Shown here: piece after piece, positions 17,099 to 23,966 of the stretch | How positions within the stretch are numbered: position 1 is the first letter of the stretch | Layout: every line of letters begins with the position of its first letter | From: Anaerobutyricum hallii | Lineage (GTDB): Bacteria; Bacillota; Clostridia; Lachnospirales; Lachnospiraceae | DNA length: 64,000 bases | Direction: 5' to 3' | NCBI RefSeq assembly: GCF_900209925.1 | Contig: NZ_LT907978.1 | Location: 3,009,001-3,073,000 of the forward strand | The notes under the pieces: generated by a model | Told to the model about the DNA's origin: nothing | What the model saw: only the letters and a program-made list of their open reading frames with translations | Databases searched by the model: none | Program-made: the position numbers and the translations under genes

Positions 17099-18520
17099 AT
17101 GCGAAAAACCAAGATTATTTGTACCCTTGGACCGGCAACAGATAAGGGGAATGTTCTGGAACAGTTAATGCTTTCCGGAATGAATGTTGCCCGCCTTAAT
17201 TTTTCTCATGATACTTACGAGAATCAGAAGAAAAGAATAGATAAAGTAAAAGCCTTACGCACAAAGCATCACCTTCCGGTTGCATGCCTTTTAGATACAA
17301 AAGGACCAGAAATCCGTTTAAAGACATTTAAAGAGGAACGAGTTACTCTTGAAATGGGCCAGGATTTCTGCCTGACTACAAGAGATGTAGAAGGAACAAA
17401 AGACATCGTCAGTGTCACACATAAAGATTTACACAAAGATATCCATGTTGGTTCTAATATCTTAATCGATGATGGACTGGTTGGATTAAAGGTAGTGGCT
17501 ATCAAGGGGCAAGATATCCACTGTAAAGTAGAGAATGGCGGAACGATTTCTAACAGAAAGGGAGTAAATATCCCTGGTGTAGAACTTTCTATCCCATTTA
17601 TGAGTGAAAAAGATAAAGAAGACCTTTTATTTGGTATCAAACAGGATGTTGACTTCGTTGCTGCTTCTTTCACAAGAACTGCAGATGATATCAAAGAAAT
17701 GAAAGCATTCTTAAAAGCAAACGGCGGAGAAGATATCCGTATTATCGCTAAAATCGAAAACTCTCAGGGTGTTGATAATATCGATTCTATCATTGATGCC
17801 TGCGAAGGTATCATGGTTGCTCGTGGTGACATGGGCGTAGAGATTCCGGAAGAAGAAGTTCCTATTATCCAGAAGATGATTATCAAAAAAGTAATCGCAG
17901 CTGGTAAAGTAGTTATCACAGCTACACAGATGCTCGATTCTATGATGAAAAATCCTCGCCCTACTCGTGCAGAGACTACAGACGTTGCAAATGCGATCTA
18001 TGATGGAACAAGCGCTATCATGCTTTCCGGAGAAACAGCAGCAGGTGCTTATCCTGTAGAAGCTGTTCAGATGATGGCTAAAATTGCGAAGCGTACAGAA
18101 GAAGCCATTAATTATCGTAAACGTTTTGATGATATGGCTAAATACACAAATCCTGGTATCACAGATGCCATCTGCCATGCTACATGCAGCACAGCTTATG
18201 ACCTTGATGCCAAAGCAATCATCACTGTAACCAAAACTGGTTTCTCTGCAAGAATGATTGCAAAATACCGCCCTGGTTGTGATATTATCGGATGTGCTAT
18301 GGACGAAAAAGTCTGCCGTCAGTTAAACTTATCCTGGGGTGTACAGCCTATCCTTCTTGGAGAGGAATGGGAAGTATTCGTACTCTTTGAACGTGCAATC
18401 AATGCATGTAAAAAAGAAGGTCTCCTTGAAAACGGTGACGTTACTGTTATCACTTCCGGTGTACCAATCGGACGCTCTGGAACAACAAATATGTTAAAAG
18501 TTCAGGTAGTAGCTGATTAA
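17099..18520 (+). CDS. pyk: Pyruvate kinase
   Basis: Transfers phosphate from phosphoenolpyruvate to ADP in the last step of glycolysis. 473 residues, the length of the classical form without the extra C-terminal PEP-utiliser-like domain of Bacillus. Visible motifs: KIICTLGPAT at the N-terminus, ARLNFSHD, LLDTKGPEIR, IIAKIENSQGVDNIDSI (catalytic Lys), MVARGDMGVEIP and TATQMLDSMMKNPRPTRAE. GGAGG precedes the start. Codon use is strongly biased, as for a highly expressed gene. Element A2 begins 21 bases after the stop and is the only terminator-like structure there. Confidence 0.97.
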   Translation: MRKTKIICTLGPATDKGNVLEQLMLSGMNVARLNFSHDTYENQKKRIDKVKALRTKHHLPVACLLDTKGPEIRLKTFKEERVTLEMGQDFCLTTRDVEGTKDIVSVTHKDLHKDIHVGSNILIDDGLVGLKVVAIKGQDIHCKVENGGTISNRKGVNIPGVELSIPFMSEKDKEDLLFGIKQDVDFVAASFTRTADDIKEMKAFLKANGGEDIRIIAKIENSQGVDNIDSIIDACEGIMVARGDMGVEIPEEEVPIIQKMIIKKVIAAGKVVITATQMLDSMMKNPRPTRAETTDVANAIYDGTSAIMLSGETAAGAYPVEAVQMMAKIAKRTEEAINYRKRFDDMAKYTNPGITDAICHATCSTAYDLDAKAIITVTKTGFSARMIAKYRPGCDIIGCAMDEKVCRQLNLSWGVQPILLGEEWEVFVLFERAINACKKEGLLENGDVTVITSGVPIGRSGTTNMLKVQVVAD

Positions 18521-18540
18521 ATACTATTTGTAGATTTCGT

Positions 18541-18665
18541 GTAGACGAAAAAAGAAATAATACCATATCCCATCTGCTCTGTAGTCGCTGTGTTTAAAAT
18601 GCTCGTTCGCATCTTAAACACGCTCCGAAGCCGCATCTGGGATATGGTATTATTTCTTTTTTCTG
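18541..18665 (-). repeat. Hairpin element A2
   Basis: Outer stem GAAATAATACCATATCCC with its perfect complement, inner stem GTGTTTAAAATGC/GCATCTTAAACAC (one mismatch). The conserved internal loop reads on the minus strand. The left flank TGTAGATTT recurs beside A3 and A4. Confidence 0.9.
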
Positions 18666-18858
18666 CGTTTTGGCTTCACATGGAATGAATGCAATAGTCT
18701 TTGGAGAGATGGGGGAGAAATCAGAAGATTACTGCTTTCTCGGAAGCTCTATCATCCCGAAGATTATTTTCTTTAACGAGTGGGATAAAAACGCCGGAGC
18801 ATTCACTAATTTGCTATTTGTTATCAAAACCAGACAGTCGCTGAAACAAAACTTTATG

Positions 18859-19069
18859 CTGAATTGTAAGAAGACTATGATAAAGAAAAAAGAATTGTTA
18901 TAAGTATTGCATTTTGTGACTTTGCGCTATGGAATTCTGACCATAGGAACTTGGGATTCGTTTTTCCCAAGTTCCTGTTTTTCTGGGCAGAATGGAATGC
19001 TTAGCGCAATGGAACAAAATCTAACTTATAACCATTCTTTTTTTCTTTAGAAGACTGAGTACAATTCAG
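18859..19069. repeat. Structured repeat D1 (about 210 nt)
   Basis: Nested arms: CTGAATTGTA/TACAATTCAG outermost, then AAAGAA-rich sequence with TTATAAGT pairing to ACTTATAA, TTGCGCTA/TAGCGCAA, and an inner hairpin GGAACTTGGGA/TCCCAAGTTCC. The same structure and nearly the same sequence occur at 27016-27227. It could be a mobile hairpin or encode a structured RNA. Confidence 0.8.
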
Positions 19070-19257
19070 CAAGAAGATACCCCTTCTGGACAATCCCCTT
19101 TTTTCTCAAACAAAAGTACTAATTTGATAGACTAAAGGGATGAAAACCAGAAATTTGAATGTCAACCCTTTAGAATTTAATTTCTCGGAAAGTTGTAGTC
19201 TTCTGGTGCATTCCATGTTGCCAAACTGTAGATTTAGATTAGACAGAAAAAAGAAAT

Positions 19258-20187
19258 CTACAAATAAGTATTTATCTTTTCTTTGTTTAGTTTTTCTCCT
19301 ATTACTATGAAGATTTCCTGTCCTTTTTTTATCGGTTGTATAGTAATATTTTGATGTGTGGCATTAAGTTCGATCCACTGATCTGGTTTTGACTGCATAA
19401 ATCCTTTTATTCGGAAGATATTCCCACATTCTTTGTCGTTAAATATTTGTTTTACTTTTTCTTCAAGTTTCGCTACCGGCATAGTTAAATTCATAAAATA
19501 TAATGACTGAAATGCATCTTCTTCTGCAATGTCTTTTTTCTCATAATCTGCACCAACACAGCCTGCTGACTGAATTCTTTTAAAATCTGCATCAGAAAGT
19601 TTATTCCAGTCTTTGGCAAAGATTTCTTTTTCAAATCGGCGGTCGCAATGGACAGATTCCATTGCTTTATTAAGGTGTGCTTTTGTGCGCTCTATATCGG
19701 TCTCTGCCGCCTCCTGCGCCTTACTTAATAAAACAATGCCTGCATTGGCTACTTCCGATGCAAGGATGAATTCTGCGTCTTCTGAGAGATTCTCTTCAAG
19801 CATTGCATCTACGACTGTAATTACATTTCCTATTTCATACCATCTGTCAAGCGGAGATTCATGAAGGGCATCGAAGAATTCGTCCATATCGAAAATTCCG
19901 GACGGCTCGATCAACACTCTGTCATATCCGCACATTCCCATTGCAATGAGTTTGGTGCGAAATCTTCTTCTATGACAATCTTTATCACATCCACCTGCTA
20001 CCATTTCCAATGTACATTTTTCTCCTGCAATGTCCTGAAGTAACATCATATCGACATTTACTGCCCCAAAATCATTCTCTAATATACCGATATTTAATCC
20101 CTGATCTATAAGATACTTTGCATATTTTTTTATAAATGTGGTCTTACCTGAACCTAAGAATCCTGTAATTAAATCTATTTTTACCAT
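19258..20187 (-). CDS. COG0523 (CobW/YeiR-type) GTPase, probable metallochaperone or metal-linked protein
   Basis: 309 residues. A G3E-family P-loop GTPase: Walker A GFLGSGKTT (residues 9-17), ENDFGAVNVD and IEPSGIFD follow, and the C-terminal half (about 215-305) resembles the CobW_C domain. COG0523 proteins deliver metals such as zinc or cobalt to client proteins. The usual metal site GGCxCC is replaced by GGCDKDC (C67, C71), with HRRR after it, so metal binding may differ. GGAGGA precedes the start. An inverted repeat lies upstream at 20226-20276. Which metal or client is involved cannot be read. Confidence 0.85.
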   Translation of the reverse strand: MVKIDLITGFLGSGKTTFIKKYAKYLIDQGLNIGILENDFGAVNVDMMLLQDIAGEKCTLEMVAGGCDKDCHRRRFRTKLIAMGMCGYDRVLIEPSGIFDMDEFFDALHESPLDRWYEIGNVITVVDAMLEENLSEDAEFILASEVANAGIVLLSKAQEAAETDIERTKAHLNKAMESVHCDRRFEKEIFAKDWNKLSDADFKRIQSAGCVGADYEKKDIAEEDAFQSLYFMNLTMPVAKLEEKVKQIFNDKECGNIFRIKGFMQSKPDQWIELNATHQNITIQPIKKGQEIFIVIGEKLNKEKINTYL

Positions 20188-20225
20188 TTTATTTTTCCTC
20201 CTGTTTTGGCAAGGATATTATAACA

Positions 20226-20276
20226 AAAAAATGATTTTGATTCTATGCCAAAATACATAGATCAAAATCATTTTTA
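20226..20276 (-). promoter_or_regulatory. Terminator-like inverted repeat in the COG0523 leader region
   Basis: AAAATGATTTTGATTCTATG pairs with its near complement ending AAAATCATTTTT. On the minus strand T7 follows, then TATAAT about ten bases on. It sits upstream of the COG0523 gene between divergent genes, so it may be an attenuator, an operator or a terminator of antisense transcription. Confidence 0.5.
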
Positions 20277-20324
20277 TAATTCTGAACTTTTATAGGATTT
20301 TACTTGATTGCTATAAGATAAATA

Positions 20325-20354
20325 TTGAAATTTCCGCGAACTCTAGTGTATAAT
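20325..20354 (+). promoter_or_regulatory. Promoter of the 20455 gene
   Basis: TTGAAA and TATAAT are separated by 18 bases, about 100 bases before the start codon. Confidence 0.6.
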
Positions 20355-20454
20355 TATAAAGTTTAATGATGCTATGTACTTTGGGATTCTTCACATCCTT
20401 ACTTTTGTGAGAAGAGTCTATGAGTACATTATGAAAAACAGGAGGTTTTACAAC

Positions 20455-20829
20455 ATGCTTCGTGATGATTTTGACTTACGCTTAACAAATGAATTAATAG
20501 AAACTTATCTTAAAATTGCCTATGGAATCAAACCGGGATGCTGGCTTGATGCTGAAAAAGGTCTTCTTCAGGAAAATACGCTCTATCCTAAGTTAAAGCA
20601 GATGATCAACGATGGCAATATTAATGATGCAGAAGATATTCTCTATGAATATGCTAATCCAATTAATCCGGACATATTAAAAGTCGGTTTGTTCTTCTAT
20701 TATGATCTAAACCGTATGGCTGATGCTGAACTTGAAGCAGCAGACTTCACTCGTGATGAAGTAAAAGAGGGTGTACAGGAATTACTTAAAATTTACGATC
20801 AGGAAAACTTTGGAACAATTTTTCGTTAG
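20455..20829 (+). CDS. Conserved small protein of unknown function
   Basis: 124 residues from MLRDDFDLRLTNELIE, chosen because GGAGG lies nine bases upstream; longer starts lack a site. It is acidic, soluble and mostly helical: LIETYLKIAYG, LYPKLKQMINDGNINDAEDILYEY and VKEGVQELLKIYDQE suggest two or three helical hairpins of the TPR-like kind. It resembles short clostridial proteins annotated only as DUFs; I recall DUF6483 but cannot confirm this. It converges with the DNA repair pair and ends 20 bases from it. Confidence 0.7.
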   Translation: MLRDDFDLRLTNELIETYLKIAYGIKPGCWLDAEKGLLQENTLYPKLKQMINDGNINDAEDILYEYANPINPDILKVGLFFYYDLNRMADAELEAADFTRDEVKEGVQELLKIYDQENFGTIFR

Positions 20830-20848
20830 AAACCTGGTTCTTTCAGGA

Positions 20849-21655
20849 TTAATCCTGCATTTCTGACATGTGCTTTCTATACCAGAGCGGTATAAGATTG
20901 CGCTGACATACGGGATTCTTACGTTCTTTAATCCCAATCGTCTGAAAGAATGTTTTCCACAGTGCAGTCATACTATCAGTATCCTTTGCTGCAGATTCTC
21001 TTGCCAGGAATTCTGACATTTCTTCTTCGGAAAGAGATGTCAGATAATATGGCTGATCTGCCGGATGTACCACTGCTATTCTTCTGTTATCATCTATGAT
21101 CATCCAGTCTTCAGAAGGTAATCTATCCACAAAATTTGGTGCAAGTAGGGTAATAACATCACATTTGGGAGAAATTATCCCCACAAGTATGTGATGATTC
21201 ATCTCGGTAAACCGAATACATTCCCGAAATATATGTGCTTCATTACTTGCTTTTCGTTCTAGCTCAAATATTTTCATTACGATCGGATTCTGTAGTGAAT
21301 CTAGAATCTGCCTTCCATAATGGAATCCCAATATTAAAAAACGATAGATGCTATCAAGCTTCTCCTCTTCATCCGCTGCCATCGCTGCATGATATACCAT
21401 CTGATATGCACGAAAGGAAATCTTTTGTTGAATCGTTCTTATCACACTCTCTGTTTTCTCTTTATCTGCCTCCACATGACGGTATTCACAAAAAAGTTCC
21501 ATTGTTCCAATCGGCTCTGTTCTTAACTTTATATTATTATGTCCAAGATGGGATGCCCACGCTTCGTAAATACAGGTCATCATATCATCAAATCTATCTT
21601 TACATGTAAAAATTACCATATCATTTCTGCTTTCTTTAGGTGCTGGGGAGTTCAC
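20849..21655 (-). CDS. Putative DNA metabolism protein, partner of the radical SAM repair protein (TIGR03915 type)
   Basis: 268 residues. The family, named probable DNA metabolism protein, is nearly always beside the TIGR03916 radical SAM protein, as here. Visible pieces are MVIFTCKDRFDDMMTCIYEAWAS at the N-terminus (in two stretches) and a DUF4130-like C-terminal half with WYRKHMSE at the end. A GTG start overlaps the upstream stop by four bases (translational coupling); an ATG 12 codons later (21619) fits the usual family N-terminus better. Function is inferred from the partner: repair or modification of DNA bases. Confidence 0.85.
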   Translation of the reverse strand: MNSPAPKESRNDMVIFTCKDRFDDMMTCIYEAWASHLGHNNIKLRTEPIGTMELFCEYRHVEADKEKTESVIRTIQQKISFRAYQMVYHAAMAADEEEKLDSIYRFLILGFHYGRQILDSLQNPIVMKIFELERKASNEAHIFRECIRFTEMNHHILVGIISPKCDVITLLAPNFVDRLPSEDWMIIDDNRRIAVVHPADQPYYLTSLSEEEMSEFLARESAAKDTDSMTALWKTFFQTIGIKERKNPVCQRNLIPLWYRKHMSEMQD

Positions 21656-23160
21656 GTCAAATTAAAATCATCAAATAAAGATAGCTGTCTGTATGTTGTT
21701 GGGTGCTCTATCTTCCAGTTATCTTTCTGATTCGTCCCAATAAGCTGGCGGGTAATAAAGTCTTCTTCTATCGGTGTATGATACTTCATCTTACCTCTGC
21801 AGGTTATAAAATAAACTGCCCGCTTTAATACCACTCCCATCTTCTTGATATCTTCAAAATCAAGTGCCGCCTGTCTTCTTGTCCTGACAATTCGCCCTGC
21901 GGACTTATTCCCTATTCCCGGAACACGAAGCAGCTGTTCATAGCTTGCCTGATTAATCTCTACAGGAAAGTATTCTAGATGTCGCAATGCCCAGTCGCAC
22001 TTCGGATCTATAAATGTATTAAAATTCGGCCGGTCCGAACTTAGGAGCTCATCCGCCTGAAATCCATAGTACCGAAGCAGCCAGTCTGCCTGATATAAAC
22101 GATGTTCCCGTAAAAGAGGTGGTGCAGTTCCAATTTCTGGAAGTTCCGGATCATCATTCAATGGCACATACGCTGAATAAAAAACCCTCTTCATGTCATA
22201 CTGCTGGTATAGCTGCTGTGTCAATGATAACAAATGAAAATCACTCTCACCTGATGCCCCTATAATCATCTGGGTACTCTGTCCCGCCGGAACAAAGCGG
22301 GATTGTGTTCTCATTCCTATATTCTGTAAAAAATTAGACGGTAAAAAATCTTTATCTTGCAAATTATCTTTATTATTCCCTATATTATTCTCCATATTGG
22401 TTTCATTTTTCTGTGTACCTTCCATGAGGGAAACAACGGACTTCCCATGAATACCGGAAACATTCTTCTCATTAAATATGCTATTCGACAAATATTGATT
22501 TCCCTTCGCCCGCTCCATTCGGCTATCCTTACCAAGTGCTACTCTCTGCGTCTGTATTCCTCTCTGAATCTGCTGAATCGGTCGAATCAAATTCTTTGGC
22601 TTCTTATTCGGTGCCAGTCTCTTCAAGCCTTCTGCAGTAGGTAACTCCAGATTCACACTCATTCTGTCTACTAAAAATCCAAGTGCATATATCATATCAT
22701 CCGGTGCTCCCGGTATCGCCTTCACGTGAATATAACCATTAAAATGATACTTATTCCGAAGCATATAAATCGCCTCGTACATTCGCTCCATCGTATATGC
22801 CGGACTCTTCACCACCGCAGAACTTAAAAACAGCCCCTCAATATAATTCCGACGATAAAACTCCACCACAAGTCTGCAAATCTCTTCCGGGGTAAATGTT
22901 GCTCTTTCCTTCTCGTTCGCAGCACGACTCGGACAATACTTGCAGTCAAAAACACAATCATTACTAAAAAGAATCTTTAAGAGCGAAACACAGCGCCCAT
23001 CTGAAGAAAATGTATGACAGATACCCGCAGATACCGTATTCCCAAGATGCCCCTTCTTCCCTCTTCGACTTGACCCACTCGAAGTACACGCAACATCATA
23101 CTTCGCCGCATCTGCTAAAATCTTTAACTTTCTCTCCAGAGAAATCTCTGTTTCTGTCAT
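21652..23160 (-). CDS. Putative DNA modification/repair radical SAM protein (TIGR03916 type)
   Basis: 502 residues. The radical SAM cluster motif CVFDCKYC (C69, C73, C76; Cx3Cx2C) binds a 4Fe-4S cluster and SAM. The C-terminal part has a helix-hairpin-helix, LLRVPGIGNKSAGRIVRTRR (about 430-448), a non-sequence-specific DNA-binding motif seen in repair proteins. The chemistry is unknown. Residues about 212-282 form an unusual Asn/Lys/Glu-rich low-complexity insert between conserved parts. AGAGGTG precedes the start. It is first of a two-gene operon. Confidence 0.9.
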   Translation of the reverse strand: MTETEISLERKLKILADAAKYDVACTSSGSSRRGKKGHLGNTVSAGICHTFSSDGRCVSLLKILFSNDCVFDCKYCPSRAANEKERATFTPEEICRLVVEFYRRNYIEGLFLSSAVVKSPAYTMERMYEAIYMLRNKYHFNGYIHVKAIPGAPDDMIYALGFLVDRMSVNLELPTAEGLKRLAPNKKPKNLIRPIQQIQRGIQTQRVALGKDSRMERAKGNQYLSNSIFNEKNVSGIHGKSVVSLMEGTQKNETNMENNIGNNKDNLQDKDFLPSNFLQNIGMRTQSRFVPAGQSTQMIIGASGESDFHLLSLTQQLYQQYDMKRVFYSAYVPLNDDPELPEIGTAPPLLREHRLYQADWLLRYYGFQADELLSSDRPNFNTFIDPKCDWALRHLEYFPVEINQASYEQLLRVPGIGNKSAGRIVRTRRQAALDFEDIKKMGVVLKRAVYFITCRGKMKYHTPIEEDFITRQLIGTNQKDNWKIEHPTTYRQLSLFDDFNLT

Positions 23161-23260
23161 ATTATCACCTCTTTATAAACATATGTTCCGAATATTTGTT
23201 TGTATACATTCTAACACACCTATCCTACAAAATCAAGAACTACTGATTTGTAGATTTGGT

Positions 23261-23387
23261 ATAGACGAAAAAAGAAAAAAATAATACATCCCATCTGCTC
23301 TGTAGTCACTGTGTTTAAGATGCTCATCCGCATCTTAAACACGCTCCCAAGCCGCATCTGGGATGTATTATTTTTTTCTTTTTTCTG
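23261..23387 (-). repeat. Hairpin element A3
   Basis: Outer stem GAAAAAAATAATACATCCC with GGGATGTATTATTTTTTTC, different from A1 on both strands in a compensatory way. Inner stem as in A1. The internal loop has TAGTCAC in place of TAGTCGC. Confidence 0.9.
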
Positions 23388-23629
23388 GCTATCTAAATCT
23401 ACAGTTGGGCAACGTGGAATGTACCAGAAGGATATGACTTTCCAGGAAATTAAATTCTAAAGGATTGACATTCAAATTATCGTATGTTGTCTACACTTGA
23501 AATTTGAATGCAATTCAACAGGAATGTGCTTCCTTCTGGAGATTTTCATCCCAAATAAAAGCCACAGATTTCTGGGAAAACTCCTTATTTTCTCCACACA
23601 AAATCCTGATTTCATCTAGTTCCAATAAA

Positions 23630-23756
23630 CAGAAACCCAGAAACGGTATATAGAATAAAATGTGATGTCGGAGCAAGTAAAAATGCCGGTCAGGCATTTT
23701 CTACGCCGCGACTATCTTCACATTTTATTCTATATACCGTTTCTAGGTTTCGTCTC
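23630..23756 (+). repeat. Hairpin element B3
   Basis: Outer stem AGAAACGGTATATAGAATAA with its complement, extended through AATGTGA/TCACATT. Internal loop TCGGAGC/GCGACTA, inner stem AAATGCC/GGCATTT. Confidence 0.9.
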
Positions 23757-23816
23757 TTTAGTCCCTCAAATTAGTATTTGATTCCCCATTTTCATCAACT
23801 GTGGATTTAAAGTAGT

Positions 23817-23942
23817 CAGAAAAAAGAAAAAATACCATATCCCAGATGCGGCTTCGGAGCGTATTTAAGATGCGGGCGAGCATCTTAAATACAGCGACTA
23901 CAGAGCAGATGGGATATGGTATTTTTTCTTTTTTCGTCTACA
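23817..23942 (+). repeat. Hairpin element A4
   Basis: Outer stem GAAAAAATACCATATCCC with GGGATATGGTATTTTTTC; inner stem GTATTTAAGATGC/GCATCTTAAATAC, with a compensatory G-C to A-T pair relative to A1. It ends 24 bases from the stop of the hybrid kinase gene. Confidence 0.9.
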
Positions 23943-23966
23943 CCAAATCTACAAATCAGAAGTTTA

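Larger units (their letters stand above)
18521..19257. other. Repeat-filled gap between pyk and the COG0523 gene
   Basis: Holds A2, then a purine-rich module (GGAATGAATGCAATAGTCTT and GGGGGAGAAATCAGAAG, 18681-18750) that also follows A6 and A7, then structured repeat D1, then a module (19150-19225) whose reverse complement resembles 23405-23480. A 77-codon frame at 18670-18903 lies wholly in repeats and is not a credible gene. Confidence 0.6.
23161..23966. other. Repeat-filled gap
   Basis: Contains A3, a module (23405-23480) related to 19150-19225, B3 and A4. The unit A3-to-A4 is bounded by CAGACG-type ends in inverted orientation, with wider arms TGTAGATTT/AAATCTACA. No gene is credible here. 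Confidence 0.6.

Noticed and set aside
18670-18903. 77-codon frame after pyk
   Set aside because: Lies entirely in repeat modules that recur elsewhere without the frame being kept.
18859-19069. Repeat D as 6S RNA
   Set aside because: Rod-like outline fits, but there are two nearly identical copies at gene ends and no recognised 6S sequence features, so I left it as a repeat.
23261-23942. CRISPR array from repeated hairpins
   Set aside because: Copies are long, inverted relative to each other and not regularly spaced; no cas genes are present.
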